64,000 nt of DNA from Combretum micranthum (lineage: Eukaryota; Streptophyta; Magnoliopsida; Myrtales; Combretaceae). Within the stretch, counting starts at the first letter, position 1. Each line of letters opens with the position of its first letter. A model generated the notes under the pieces. It saw only the letters and a list, made by a program, of their open reading frames with translations, was not told the DNA's origin and did not search any database. Made by a program: the position numbers and the translations under genes. The DNA lies in the NCBI GenBank assembly GCA_024138025.1, contig JAMXBD010000094.1, positions 1,240,001 through 1,304,000 of the forward strand, written 5' to 3'. Shown piece by piece: positions 11,406-25,260 of this stretch.

Positions 11406-12299
11406 AGAACACATATATATATAAATATATATATACACGTATATGTATTTGTTATACTTTTCTAGTGTCGGCCAAGAAGCTTTTAAAACATGGACCCACC
11501 AATAATCAATTAGTGCTCTAAACCACTCACAACGTAAACACTTGTCTTGGGGTAATTTTCAAGGCATAGTGATGGAGTACACGTGGCCGACTCAAAACGA
11601 CCAGAACCCAACCTTTGAAACTTACGTTCCCTCCGACCTATGCAACTTCGTCTCGTCTTCTTTTTGTGGGAGATATGAAATTAAGGTTTTCTCTTAATCA
11701 TCATAATTTATAATTAAAAATAAATAATGTATTATGTCGTGTAAATCGAATAAATAACTAATGAGTAATTATATTTTAAGCCGATAATAAATTTTATAAA
11801 ATTATTTACGTAAAATAATATGTACATAACTACATATCACTGATTATTCGATATCATGTATTGGATTTTTTTGCCTCCTTTCTCACTCACTGGATGTCAG
11901 CCACGTGTACGGTAATGGCTTGATAAAGATTACAGTTCTCTAATATGCCGACGTCTCACGTGCTACTTAATATTATCTTTGTTCAAAATTATTAATTATT
12001 CGTTTATTTAAAGTTCATATCTTGTCATATAACTGGCTTTAATTTTTAATCTATATATTGGTGGCTTGGCTTCTTTTTGAACTTTATCTTGTCCAATCAT
12101 AAGCAAACACATAGGTGAGCTACACGTTTCGCTTTTTTACTTACATTGCCATGATGTGGACTGATTGAATGAATCATTATTCGTTCCTATGCATGACACG
12201 ATGTTTTAACGAGTACGCTCCAATATGGTACTAGCTGGCTCTCATCGTATTGCTTGGTTAAGATTTGTTCGTTTCATAATGTTACGTTGATTGGGGTAT
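11406..12299. other. Intergenic DNA with a TA-rich microsatellite
   Basis: A TATATA-rich tract lies at about 11,411-11,436. G-box-like CACGTG cores occur near 11,581 and 11,903, but no gene is recognisable next to them. Confidence 0.4.
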
Positions 12300-12475
12300 T
12301 ATATTTTTATTATTTTTATATATATGTATATGAAAATATATATCTATAAAAGAATTAATAATTTTATTTATAAATCAATCAAATAGATGCAATATAAATA
12401 TGATATAAATACAAATATAAATTAGATATATATATGATATAAATAAAAAATTTGACAATTCAAATAAATACTTTT
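12300..12475 (-). mobile_element. Possible family M1 MITE, reverse orientation
   Basis: Read on the minus strand, it resembles the M1 family: a TTTGAATTGTCAAATTT start, repeated ATTTATATC strings, then GCATCTATTTGATTGATTTATAAATAAA. The ends are poorly defined. Confidence 0.3.
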
Positions 12476-12479
12476 CAAC

Positions 12480-13250
12480 TCCACAAAATCCAAAAGTAGG
12501 CCTCGCAGACATATGTAATTACACCTTGGCACCTTCCAACTCGAGTCAGTATGGAGTGGTCCAAAACTGGGCTGAAATATCTGAACCAGGTCAATTCCAA
12601 GCCACCTCATTGCTTCATGAACCGATTTATGCCCATTGAACTAGTCATATTAATTAATTTAAAATAAAATAAGAAACCAATTAAAAAATAAAATAAAGAT
12701 AAAATTTAAAATTAATATAAAATTAAGCAATACAAATTATCAATTTGAGACAAAATTAGATCTAAAAATAGTAATTTTTAACCCATTTGTTATAGAAAAA
12801 GTTTAAGACTTATATTTATTTATACACAAGCATATCCATATGTAGTTGTAAAATTAGCAATGTGAGATTACAAAATACTCAAAATAAATTCCCACAAAAA
12901 CAAAATAACTCCCACACTATTAAGAAACTAATCCAACTAGACATCTTTTTAAGCATATTTATTTTATGTGCTAACTATAATAACAACACATTTAATTTTG
13001 TAAGTAAGTAATAATTATTAACTCTTCACATGAAAATAAGTTTAAATATTTATTTCTTATTTACATCTATTCTTTTTCTTTTACCATTTTTTCTCTCTTT
13101 TTTTTATTTTCCTTTTGAATTTTAGGTACTTGACCCCACCCCTCTTAGGAAGTCGGCAGCTGGCCAATAAGCCAACTCTATTGATGTCAAGCTGGGCTAG
13201 TTCATGGGTCGAACCCTAACCGTACTGAGGTTTATATGTAAGTAAAAGGT
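12480..13250. mobile_element. Non-autonomous DNA transposon (family H, copy 1)
   Basis: It matches 18,085-18,875 in layout: GC-richer ends with GGGCT/AGCCC-type palindromes, a TTGAACTAGTCATATTAATTA block near 12,636, a long A-rich interior containing AAATAAAGATAAAATT, a TATTTATTTTATGTGCTAACTA block, a pyrimidine tract, then a GC-rich end near 13,130-13,210. It has no coding capacity. The hAT superfamily is a guess from the style of the ends. Confidence 0.45.
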
Positions 13251-16200
13251 TGAGAATTTATCTTATTCAAATTAGTATTAAGAATTACTTATATAAAATT
13301 TTGTTAATAAATATACTAAGGATATGAACTTTTCAAAAAGAACATAGATGCTCAATATTCAATGAGAATTTAGTTACTTAACAAAAATTTTAACTAATGA
13401 AAGTTAATTTTATTAGTTATTATATAATAAAGAGATCCTTTTCTTTTTCTTTTTCTTATGGCAAGCCACAAGCCAATAATTAGGAAACAAAAAATAAATG
13501 CAATTTAAAAAACAAAAAAACAAGAAAAGTTAAAATAACAATCATGAAAATTAAACCTCAAAACTCTTATTTGTAAAACCATATTTTTAATCACTCAATT
13601 ATATATAATTTCTTGATAAGATTTACCTTTTAAAATACATATAATTCCTTCTTCTTCTTCTTTTTTATGACTAAGGAGCTTGTAGGAGCGATCTATCGAC
13701 GATGAAATCCCTCCCCCTGCGTAAAAGCCACAATCATGGTATTTTTATTGTTGGTTCCTAGATTGATGCAACTATTAGCTTCTTTTTTTTTTTTTTTTTT
13801 TGATAGGTCACAAGAACTGTTATAACGCGCCAACGTGGCTACATAGGATTATTATAACGCGCTAACAAAAAAATATTGAAATTGGTACCTCAAGGATAAA
13901 GACCTGGACTATATACTATTAGGTTAAAAGGCCATTAGTTGCAACTATTAACTTTACTTCATGAATTTTAAAATAAGAGCTCTTATTAGTTGAAATATAA
14001 AATTTCATAATCATTTATACATCAATGAATAAAATTTGTGAAGATCTATGATATTTTATTATATATTTTCTTCAACTTTTCATTTTCTTTTCTACCCTCT
14101 TTTTATCTTTATATGAAAATTTTCCCATTGTCAGGGTTTTGAGTTCCGTTACACCGCAATATATGAATTTTCTTCTGAGTTTATATCACCTATCTATGTG
14201 AAAGAGAAACATCTACTTTCAAACATGTTTTTACATCCCCATTTATTTTAGTTTGGTCCATAAATACTAAACATACTTATAGTTTGATATTTTTTGTCAA
14301 TGAAATTTGAATTCTTGGGTGAAAAATAAAAACTCCACAAAATAGAAGTTTTATCACAATGTACTGATCGGGTTACAAAACATGGTTTGATTAATCTTCT
14401 TAAAACTCATTTCTTCCCTAAGCCACTTCTTTTGATTTTAAGGAATCTTGAGTAGTGGAATCACATTTTCATCCATCATCTTGATTTGGATTTCTTAAAT
14501 TTAACTCATGAAATTAACCATATATGACCCATAATTAAATAATTATCACTATCATGAAGATGACCATTCTTCACATTCATTAAGTTGTATGTCAAAATTC
14601 CTTGAATATATGATTATAAGTAAGTGCATTTACTTAATGAGAAACAAACATTACATAAATCATTGGTTTGTGTTAGACATTATCAACTTGGAAAGTCCTA
14701 TGATACTATCAATAGGATAGTGCAAGCACTCATTCAATCTGTAAAAAAATTATAGGAGTTAATTTAATAAGTATTAATAATAGTTGTACATAAATTTGAG
14801 TCGTCGGCAACTAATGAGAGTAGTTGGTAAAATTAAAAAAAAAAAAGATGTGGCTATAGAATTTTTCAAACTATTAAAGAGTAATAATTTTTCTATAAGA
14901 CTTGATACAAATTGTTTGTCATGTATATGTTAGATTAACATTTGAAGAAGCTTTGAAAATAGTGAAGTACCTTAGAAAACAAGGCATATACATAAAATGT
15001 ACAACTCCTCTCATATAAATAAGAGGCCAATCCTCTCCTTCACTCTTTATAAAACCTAAAATCTCTCTCTCTCTCTCTTGCCATCCCATCAAAGCCTTGG
15101 CCATACTTTCTTTATCTAATGCATTGCACACATAGATCATCATTCAAAGTAACCTTCAAATCTCATGTCATTGACATAAGAGATGTTGTTTCGAGTCTAT
15201 ATCTTTATATTTTTATATATGGAAGGTTCTTCTAAATATCTCTATATCTCTTGTAGTCTTTTTCTATTTTTATAGAAATGGGTTCAACATACTCCACTTA
15301 TCTATTAAGGAAATTGATAAGTCTAATGCAAATTATCTTCACTAATGTTAGGATGTTGGTAAATACAGAGAGAAAAGAATAGTTGCATCAAAATGAGGAG
15401 ATCACTAATTAATTTAGAAGTATTAACGACATAGTTGAGATTTTGGGTAAAGTTTGATGAGCCCTATAACAAGTTTAATGAATTTTTTCCTTTTTGTTCT
15501 AAGATAAGCCTTCTTAACCACATTTCATAATAGGATGACAACCCTTATGACTTAAATCTCAATTTGAAAAATAAAACACCAAGTAGAATATCGATCACAA
15601 TAAGTCCTATATATAAATTCATAAAAGGCAATAGATCTTTTATGTGGTTGGAATTAAAGAAATAGTATGCAATTAGAGGTTAAAAATATGGATTGTTAGG
15701 ATAAATTAATTAAGAACATGATTTTAAAGTAAATAAATGGTTTTAAACCATTTTTTTCACAACATTAGTCAATCTACTTGCTACATACTGAAACAAGAGA
15801 TAAAGGAAATAATCAACAACATTTGAGGGTCATATGGTTTAAATATAAGATTTAATACACAAAAAATAGTTATGATAGATAGAAATTATTGAATAGCTAG
15901 CAGTTGTAATAGATCTATAACAAAATACAATAGATCTACACCCAGATCTAAAGGAGCGTGTTAACTCGAATAAGTTAGTTGTAAGTGTGTACTTAGGAAA
16001 ATCAAGAAAACATGTTAGCCAGTAGAAACCTTGATTCATTAAAAAAAAAAAAAAAAAAAAAAGAGATAAGAGAGAGAAATAGGAGGGTGAATGGAGGAAG
16101 TAAAACTAGAAGTGGAAACCGACCTAATATCATTTGAGTGGGCTGGACCTAGTGAAAGTGAACAAAGCCTTAACACCACTTGAGGCTAAGGAGTGGCTTC

Positions 16201-18084
16201 GAGGAGATGGATGCAGTCTTCTTACTAAAAGGGTATTGCGTGGACAAGTGGAAAGCAGCATCGAATGACTAATTCAACAACAAATTACCGAGGAGGTCTT
16301 GAAGAGATGCATTCTTCAAAATGACCTTTTCAAACAGTTTGCGGTGAAAAAATGGCAGCTAAGTTCTCTAATTTGAGGTAACAATGCATAACTATAGTCA
16401 CAAAGGTCCATCACGAGAACCATCTTTCCAAAGAATAATTATTAGAAAACTTGAAAAGATAAGAATAGGCATCTTTGCAAATTGTGGATTGCAGCTTTTT
16501 ATAATTCCTGGTTGGCTTATCTAATTATTCTATTGTGAGACTTTGAAATTAGACTCTTTTTAATGAAAGTGCTATGACACTTCATAAATTATTCAAACGC
16601 CAATGTAAACTTTATTAATTTAAATTATAATACGACGTTTTATTGTTTCATGCTATGTCTGTGTTTTATATTGGATAAATACGTAATATAGAATTATATA
16701 TGGAGTCAAATTTTATAGGAGCAAATAGTTTTCAAAATCATGATTTTACAATTAACTGAAATGTATAGAATCAGTGAAATCATATAAAATTATGCAAAAC
16801 TAGTAAAATCATAAACATATAGAATTATACACATAAATTCATATTTCTATCTAAAGTCTGTACCTAAACAATTTGGCATCTATCTTAATTGAGAAAAAGC
16901 ACATAAAATTATAAACTCATAAAATAATATATTTAACTTGAGATTTTGATAACTATTCTTGTCTATATGTGTAGGCATGTTTATACTATACATGTATGTA
17001 GCAAAAGCGTATATATATACTAAGGAAATGTACATTTCAATACTTAAAAATACATTTACCTAAGATGACAGCCTTTTTGTTTAAACAGCCACAAGATGGC
17101 TTATTTCAAATAACGACTTCTCTAGTTATGGTTTGTCCATAGCTGTGAAAACTAGGGGTCATCAGGTAATGTATCCACTCATATTTTGCTCAACCAAATA
17201 GAGTCTTGATAAGTATTGAGGGTCACAAGGTAAAGTACCGGTATATATATCTCAGAACCTATTCCCAGAGGTAGGATACGGATCAAGTCTCCATACTTTG
17301 TATCCACCCTAAAACCTATACGTGTATTCCAATATACAAATGATGCAAGTTCCAGGATTCTATGTATATCATATGTCCTCTTTATGAAAAGTTATAAAAT
17401 AATATTGATAAATGAAAAATAAATAATAATACTATAATTTTTATTTTGCGATCAATTTTATTCAAGATTATCATTTGTAAAATACTTTTTAAAAACTTTT
17501 ATTTTGGAAAAGCTTGTACTATTTTAATTTGAAATATCTAATTATTTTTAGTTTAGAAAAAAAAATTGTTATTTGTACTTATACTTTTAAATTATATAGA
17601 AGTGTTGTCTATATTCTGAAACTAAATAAGGCAAAAGTACCTCCAAAGTTTTGAAATTGAATTTTGCTATAGGTTTAATAATTTTATTTGGTATAATTTT
17701 GAATAGGTTTGAGTTTTATGCATAAAGAAATTCCTCATATTGAAGAACTTATGATATTAATAAATTATCTTTAAATTGTTTTTCCACAACATATGTATAA
17801 TTAATTAATATGTGAAAAAAATAAGGTAATTTTACATAATACATGAAATTATAAATTATTTTTTAAATTTATAATTTGAGAAGAAAAGAAAACATTTACA
17901 AGTCCCATGAAAAATTTTATAAGTTCTACAAGGTACTCAATACCATGTAGGTTTTATAAATTATGAGGTGCATGATAGATATAAGGTATTACATAAGGTA
18001 TAAGATATTACATGGTAGGTTTTGCGTATAAAATTTAGTAGCCATAAGATGTGGGTATAGCTTCATAACTTGCTCATCTTGTAT
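13251..18084. other. AT-rich intergenic DNA with homopolymer and CT tracts
   Basis: No supported gene is present. A poly-T run lies at about 13,784-13,801, a (CT)n run near 15,062-15,078 and a poly-A run at about 16,040-16,060. The segment 16,080-16,420 is less AT-rich but has no open frame that I recognise. A short segment near 13,880-13,950 resembles a decayed SINE on the minus strand, without enough support to annotate it. Confidence 0.45.
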
Positions 18085-18875
18085 GTGCTGACCTAAACCT
18101 TGACATTGGGCCTAACTGAGCTGGGTTTGCCAAGTCATAAGTTTGCCTAGGTCGGGTTAGTTTCATGCCAACCTGCCGGATCACGGGCCTATTCACGGCC
18201 TGTTGAACTAGCCATATTAATTATTTTTTAGAAAACATAAACTAAAAAAATGTAAAGAAAATTTTCTTTAATAAGATATAATAAGAAATCAGTAAAAAAA
18301 AAAATAAAGATAAAATTAAAAAATTAAAAAATAAATTTAAAATTAAATAACAAATTTTCTACTTAACATACAACTGGGCTTAAAAATAACAATCTTTAAT
18401 TCAATTGTTGAAAGAATAGTTCAATGTGTAGATTTATTTATATAAGTACAACTACCAAAAAACAAAAAGCAAAGTCTCATAAATCCATTGGATAAAAGTT
18501 TATAAAAACTCTAAGCAAGCAACTTTTTTCAGTATATTTATTAGTTGTATTGGTTAACAATAATACATTTAATGTTATGATTAGTAAAAAAATTTTACGA
18601 TTTTCATGTAAAATAGTTTAAACATTCTTTTTGTATTTATATATTTTATTTTGCCTTTTCTTCCTTTTTTTCATTTTTTTCTTTTTATAATGAGGTGGAC
18701 CCGGTCTAACTTGTGGGTTGAATGGGTCAAAGGTCTAAATTGACCATGACCCAAATCCCGAGTCTATATATGGTCATGGTCCATTTGGCAAGGTTAGGCC
18801 AATAAGTCTAACCCGTTAGTATTGGATTGAGTCGATTCATAGGTCCAACTTAGCCCATGCCAAGTTCTATGCTCA
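18085..18875. mobile_element. Non-autonomous DNA transposon (family H, copy 2)
   Basis: The ends are imperfect inverted repeats: ACCTTGACATTGGGCCTAA on the left against TTAGCCCATGCCAAGTTC on the right. Inside are GTTGAACTAGCCATATTAAT near 18,203, an A-rich interior with AATAAAGATAAAATT, a GTATATTTATTAGTTG block, a T-rich tract and a GC-rich right end. The order is the same as in copies 1 and 3. It has no coding capacity. Confidence 0.55.
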
Positions 18876-19839
18876 TCAATAATGAAAACTATTATAATTG
18901 TAATAACATGTTAATTGTACTTGTAAAAAATAAAAAGAGCTGTACTCCTATTTTAAGAAATAATTCGATTCGAAACAAAGGAAAAATATATATAACGGTT
19001 GTTGTGATACATCATCTTATTCAACTATTGCAGAACTAAGAATTTGGAAGGGTAAGGGAAATACAAGTAAGTATATTAAAAGGTCCTTTCTCCTTTCTAT
19101 ATAGTGTACAATGTAACTTAATGGAAAAATAATACTTCTCGTCTCGGCACCCATGTTTATTTGTGAAGTCTCTTTTATTTAGTTCTTCGAGCTCCAAGTG
19201 GTTATTTAGAATAAATGTTATCAAAACCTTGACCCACCTCACGACATGGAGGTTATTTATCATCCGAAACCTTCAATTCTTTGTTTCGTTTTATTTTATT
19301 TTTTCCATGAGATCTTCTAAAGATGGCAATGGCATTCGTACTTAAATAAGTATGGTTTTTGACCATTTAGATAATTGTTCCTCTTTTCCTTAGGACGTCT
19401 TAAGGACTCTTAACGACAAGGTAAGTGAGACAACAAAAAATAGGCATTTTGATCTTTTTACACTAACTCTAACTTGTAACTTAAGGCGTAACCTCTTGAT
19501 TATAATGATCTAACTCCCCAAATGCTTCTAATTGATCATGTATCTTTATGTGGCCAATTTACCTTATTCTTCTTTGGCTAGAGAACATGAATCTAATTGA
19601 TTAAAATACAAGTATATAGAGTAACTGATCAAATAAATTTATAATTTGGAGATCTGAACATTTAATTCAAAAATATGCATTTCTTAATAAAGATGATGTT
19701 ACTAATCAAACAAATTAAAATATAGGACTCTAGATAGAAAAGAGATACCTTATAAAATAGAAAAAAAAAATGAAATGAACCTTATTAGATTTAGAGTCAA
19801 GACTGATACAATCTTGTAAAGGAATTGTTACAACTTGTT
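18876..19839. other. AT-rich intergenic DNA
   Basis: Short open frames at 18,857-19,039 and 19,163-19,345 show no recognisable domain and look like chance reading frames. No other feature is visible. Confidence 0.45.
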
Positions 19840-20520
19840 GCAGGTGGAAAACTGTTGATAGAGATCCAAAGCTTGCAATTAGGAAACATGGCTAATGGTA
19901 CACCGAGGTGGTCCGACATTGCCATTTTGATACTTTAATCATTAATAGGTCAAGAGAGAGTAAGCAAGTATGCAAGTAAAGAATACGAGTAAGACTGAGT
20001 ATTAATTAGATCGTATCCTTTGCCTTGTGGCCTCATACTATTTATAAGTGACGATCATATCAAAATGGAGACCCACAAAATGTTCTCTATCCATGTGACA
20101 CATCCCTAAGAGAGGGAAGTAAGCCTAAAGGTGAATCCCCTTGTTGGCAATTGTCCTGGATTCGAGATGGTGAGGTGGTAATTATCCAAGAAGAGTGACT
20201 GTGCAAGTGAAGGACTATTTCGTTAGAGCACTCCTAGGGATTTATGACAAGCTGAGGAAGTCCAGAGTACTTCCAAGGAGGTATAACAAGATAAGGAGGT
20301 TTAAAGTACCTCCGAAGAAAGATATACAAAGGACAGAGGAGATGTTCTCATTAGAGAAGAAGCTCAGAGAAGGAGAACCTCAGTTTGAGTCCTTATGTGT
20401 ACCAACGGATGGAGATTGACTTTTAAGCTAGTAGGTGATTGAGGCCTATGGATCGAGATAGTATGAGATGCTTGATAGGTTTTAGGGATCTGTTGCTGTT
20501 CATTTTATTGATGTTGGACC
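19840..20520. other. Less AT-rich segment, probable transposon-derived fragment
   Basis: Base composition changes here. A TGGTCCGACATTGCC string and a CTATTTATAAGTGACG string have the look of a retroelement promoter region. The segment contains an open frame at 20,195-20,419 (74 codons) rich in Lys and Arg (KLRKSRVLPRRYNKIRRFK), which I do not recognise. The element class is an inference. There are no LTR ends, primer site or inverted repeats that I can pair. Confidence 0.3.
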
Positions 20521-22014
20521 TATTGGACCATTCCAAATAAATTCTATCAGCACAAATAATTAAATTTAAATCAATGTTTCCTCATATATATATATATATA
20601 TATATAATAGTTGCACAACAAGAGTACTGGCTATACGAATTGAGTGGTGGCAGATTGCTAAATAAGTTATCGCTGGTCATCGGATGTGTTCGAAAACCCA
20701 ACCAAGATCCTTAATGCGTAGGTTTCAGAATGATCTATTCTATCTTTGTGCATTTATGGTTAAGCCATGCTTGCTATTTGTCCTGGTTTCCTTCATTCAA
20801 AGTATAGTTGTCGTACTCATATGGCTGTCAACAGTTATCCCATATAGTTATCAATATTTTGAGATAACTAACTGTTGATGGAAATATGATAAAACATAAT
20901 CGGACAAAGTTTAAAAGTACGAAATGATATACGATTTTTTAATAAAAAATATGTTGAGCGTGAGAATTAATGAAAAAGAAAAGGGAAAATTTGGATTACA
21001 TGGAATGGTATACAGTGTTTGAAAAATGAATTTATCAATTTTTTTTCTTTTGTTTTTTTAGAGATTTGGTTACTATTATAAATGGAATTTTCTTATACAT
21101 ATGGCGATCTTTTCTAAATATTTAGCTGCGAAGTAAATCTAGAAGAGTTTAACTTTCTTCAAGAGTTCCATGTAACTTTAAAACTATGCTAAGAAAATGG
21201 AAAGAATTATAAGAAATAAAACGAGGGAAAAGAATTAAAGGGTAAAGAAAATGAAAGAAGTATATTAGTTTTGGTGGTATGGAAATAAAATGAAATTGAA
21301 TAGAAAAAAGAAAATTTTCATTAAAGCAGCTTTTTATGAAATTACCAATTTGTTATTGTGAAATTTAACTTAGACGTAGAAAAACAAAAAGCAAGAGAGA
21401 TAATAATTTCATGAGTTTATTTCTATCACATTTGGTTTGGTACGAAAAAACCATAAATGAAATGAATTAAAATGAAATCAATAATAAAATAATATAATAA
21501 CAAATATAATCGTATATTTAAACATATCATGAAATATTTTATTTCATTCCTATATTATATATGAGTATTATATTTGGAATGGAATAGAATGTGCATATAT
21601 GGTGTTTGTTTAAAACCAATAAATAGGAATAATAAATATATAGTAAGTTTAAAAAAAAAAGAGACAAAAGGTTAAATCTACATTAATGAGGGCTCAGTGA
21701 AATTGTAATTTTACTTCCGAGAGGCAAAGATCAAAATTTTCAATTGCAAGGAATCAATTTTAAAGTTTAAAAATACTTTAAAATATAAAAATGTTGCTGA
21801 AAATGGATTTCCTCTTAGTTTTCAGTGAAAAAAGATAGAGGGAAAAACCACATTTTCATTCTTTTACATTAAAACCTCCTAGTTTCTTGTATCCAACACA
21901 CAGTCAAAGGATATGGAGACCATTAATTTTTGAAGACATGAGCATTTCAAGGACATTTGATTCATTTTATAAAAGTAAAATCAAATAGAGAAAATTACAA
22001 ATAAGGATATCAAC
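20521..22014. other. AT-rich intergenic DNA with an AT microsatellite
   Basis: An (AT)n run lies at about 20,585-20,606. The 64-codon frame at 20,684-20,878 is hydrophobic but matches nothing I know. Around 21,435-21,630 a CATTTGGTTTGGTACG string opens a possible MITE whose other end I cannot define. Confidence 0.4.
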
Positions 22015-23500
22015 ATTTGTAGTCAAGTTTAAATAGAAAACCAAAACTACTTTTGGCTATACTAGAGGATTAATATTATATTAAGTAATTCAAACAAAAA
22101 TCCCACTACGATGCCATTATATGGTACCTTTATAGGATAGTCCTCTATTTGGACCACTTAGCTTAGCATAGGATAGTTTTTTATTAGTCGCACTTAGTTT
22201 AGCACACAGTTGATCTCTATTTTTTAGCAAGTTAATATCACGAATGCTCAACAACCTATATTTTAAAAAGATAGATATAATGCTTGAGCAAACTTTTCAT
22301 GAACACAATTACTATCTCAAAAAATGATATTAGGTTCACCAGCTAATGTGGCAAAATCCTCCTATGAGCAAATAACACATAGCTATCCAAATTAAAAAAT
22401 AATACGCTAGATCGTTTTTTTTTCAATCTCCTCGAGCTAAATTAAAATAAAAAAAAAACTAACCTTGGTAAACTAACTAAACCTATAACCACCATGACCA
22501 ATCTAACTTTCTCTTACTTTCTCTCCCATTCTCTCACTTTCTAGAAAATGTGCATTTCATCCTCCATTAAACGACTCAAAACACCTTACTTCGTGCAATC
22601 TCAACCTCCTCCTAAATCCCTATTCTCCACAACCAATACCACTCTTTTCTCTACTTAAACTCAACACCACCAGCAATTAGGGTCTTCAACAACAACACAA
22701 ACTTCCTCAATAAACTTAGTTCACTTAAGTGGCCTATTAGGATAAATTATAGAATCTCTATTTCTCATAACTTTTCTTCTTTTGTTTTTTAAAGAAGGAA
22801 AACCAAAATGGGTTTCTTATATAGTATCTAGGTTTGCTTGAAGCATGCTCACTTGCCACAAAATGTGTTTCTTTAATGATGATTTTTGTTGCTGTCAAAT
22901 GTCAACTAAATAGCTCAGTTAAGATTCTCCAAAGATAAGATCTTTTGGATGCTTCAATGTTTTTCTTATTGTTAAGGACCCTTTGATGTTCAATAATTCG
23001 CCGCATTTGAATAGTAGGTTTAGGATTTTCAATTTAGGGGTTCATTATGAAAGTTTATTTTACTAGGGTTAGGTTTTTTTATTTAATTTAGCTTAATTTT
23101 TACAGTGTGAAACAAAAAAAGAAAGGATCCTGTATATTACTTTTCAATTGCGATGGCCATGTGTCATTCACTCTAAGAGGATTTCACTATGCTGGCTAAT
23201 AGATCTAACACCACTTGTAAAGATAGTAGTTATATCGGTGAAAAGTTTCCTTAGGTATAAAATTGATCTTCTTAAAATTTAGGTGGTTAGTTGCTCTTTT
23301 AGCAAAAGTTCAAGTACTATCCATGACATTAATCATTCTTAGCTTAGCACTTTTTTTTATCTCTATTTTATCTACGTGAAAGTTTAATTCTCTATCCTAA
23401 TAATTTGAGTTTGGTATTTTATTCTAACCACTTAATATAACATTGATCCTCTACTTTAATCACATGAAAGTTCGATCTATTTAAAAGTTTCTACTGCATG
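22015..23500. mobile_element. Non-autonomous long-TIR DNA transposon (Mutator-like)
   Basis: The left arm (about 22,015-22,390) and the right arm (about 23,150-23,500) are inverted repeats over ~350 bp. Paired landmarks include TAGAGGATTAATATTATATT (22,064 region) against AATATAACATTGATCCTCTA (23,427 region), AAGTTAATATC, and CAAAATCCTCCTATGAG against CTCTAAGAGGATTTCA. Such long arms are typical of Mutator-like elements. The ~760-bp interior is less AT-rich and has pyrimidine-rich strings near 22,500-22,700, but no transposase or recognisable captured gene is visible. Confidence 0.55.
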
Positions 23501-24350
23501 TGGTCAATGAAAAAGTTATCTTCTAGAACTCCTATTATTGTAATATAAAAAAAATTAAAGGATAAAGACTAGATATTGTTTTTTCTTGCATATTTCCATC
23601 TGGTCACCGTGCCATAAAATATAATAGAGTTATATTGGTATTTCTAAATATAACAATGATTACAATTTGCCGGTACGTGGTTTCAAACTACAATCAAACA
23701 AAATAAAAGTCAGTTATTGTAGATGTGGGGTTCTTGATGATAGCGGGTACGCACATGTCAAGTGGATTTCGCGCCTAACACGTGACTTCAGAATGCTACT
23801 GAGGAAATGACACTTGATGACGGGATGGCTTGGAGAGAATGACAATGGAGGAGGAACAGACAATCTCAATGTCTCAAATGCACAAGTGACAGATAAGGGA
23901 GCTTGAGTAGACCTCGCACGTCAACCTTACAATTCTTGAACAGTTGAAGTATAAATCACTTGAGTTGCCTTGTTTGAACTTCCCGAATAGAACCTCCTTT
24001 ACAGACTATTGTTTGTCTTCTTTCTCCAAAAGTTCCAAATGAGAAGGAGGAGTGACTGAATATTAATACACTTGGCGTGGATGACGACCGTCAAATCGTC
24101 TCAGTGATTGACAGATGAGATGGAGCAAGATCAATTCATGCTTATCATAAATAAGCTCCTCATGGGCCAAGGCCTGTAGTCATCTCCTGTTTGTGCATGA
24201 GCCTGTCTGAGAAAGGTTGGATGCGACAGACCGGTCCAACGACCCCTGTTCCAAGCTCACCAAGCCAAATCTCCCCAAGCCATCGTAATAGTTGAGCTAG
24301 ACTCATAAGCCCTGTCACTTAGCCCATGAGTCAGGCTCAAATAAATAAAT
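23501..24350. other. Segment with GC-richer block, unassigned
   Basis: From about 23,720 to 24,330 the base composition is closer to even than in the flanks, with GACCGGTCCAACGACC and GACGACCGTCAAATCGTC strings. It has no long frame and no terminal repeats that I can pair. It is probably an old transposon fragment, which is an inference from composition only. Confidence 0.3.
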
Positions 24351-25084
24351 AATCTATATAAATATATGTTTAAAGCCCCTTACAGTTATCAATGATTGTC
24401 AATCTTATGATTTTACCAAAGGTTTCAATGTATAAAATTAGTAAAATCAGAATATTTATGTAAAATTACAAGCTTATAAGATTGTATACCTAAACATATA
24501 TTTTATTAAAATGTACATTTAAATAATTCCACATACATTTTAACTAATGAATTATAAAATCATAAACTCGTAAATAATATGAATCGACTCTTATTAGTTT
24601 TACTCTTATGAATTATAATTCAATGTATACCTATCTTATTACATTTTGAAAACGAAATATGCCAAGGTGGTATACATACAAATCGCCAAAAATGACAAAT
24701 CACAATATTGTTATCACCATTGGACAGAAGCCACCACATCCATGTGAGCGTTGCAAGAAAAGGAATTATTCAATAATTATATTTAGTTTTCAAAATGATG
24801 TAACGGAAGTGTATGTGGAAAGCAAAAGTAAACATGTGTCCTTCTTCGGATGAGATTTAATCGATTTCTTTATCTTTTTATATTTTATTTAATCTGCTTT
24901 TCTGCAAGAAGATGAGGTTTTCGTTCCATTCGAAACAGTGATGCTGAGACAACGACATTTGAAGTAGACAAGGTTTCCTCTCTTTGTTAAGTGATCACAC
25001 ATATGGCTGGCGATCGATGGAGTAATTACAAGCGACCACATCGATCCTTGCCTGTTGATAAAACCCACTACACCTAAAACGAGG
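24351..25084. other. AT-rich intergenic DNA
   Basis: A 64-codon frame at 24,659-24,853 has no recognised motif. No other feature is visible. Confidence 0.4.
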
Positions 25085-25260
25085 ATATATTTGGTTTATC
25101 TTATTTTAGTTGTTTTAACATTTTTTTTATATTTTTAAATAAATTATTTGATAAAAATAAATTTTATGAAAAATAAATATTTTTATTCATAAACAGATCA
25201 AATATAAATTAATATAAATAGAATAAAGATGCATATCAAATATAAATAATATTTATTAAT
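25085..25260 (-). mobile_element. Family M1 MITE, reverse orientation
   Basis: Read on the minus strand it contains GATCTGTTTATGAATAAAAA followed by TTTATTTTTCAT and ends AAACCAAATATATCCTC, matching the M1 order seen at 58,116 and 43,282. The outer right end is unclear. Confidence 0.45.
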
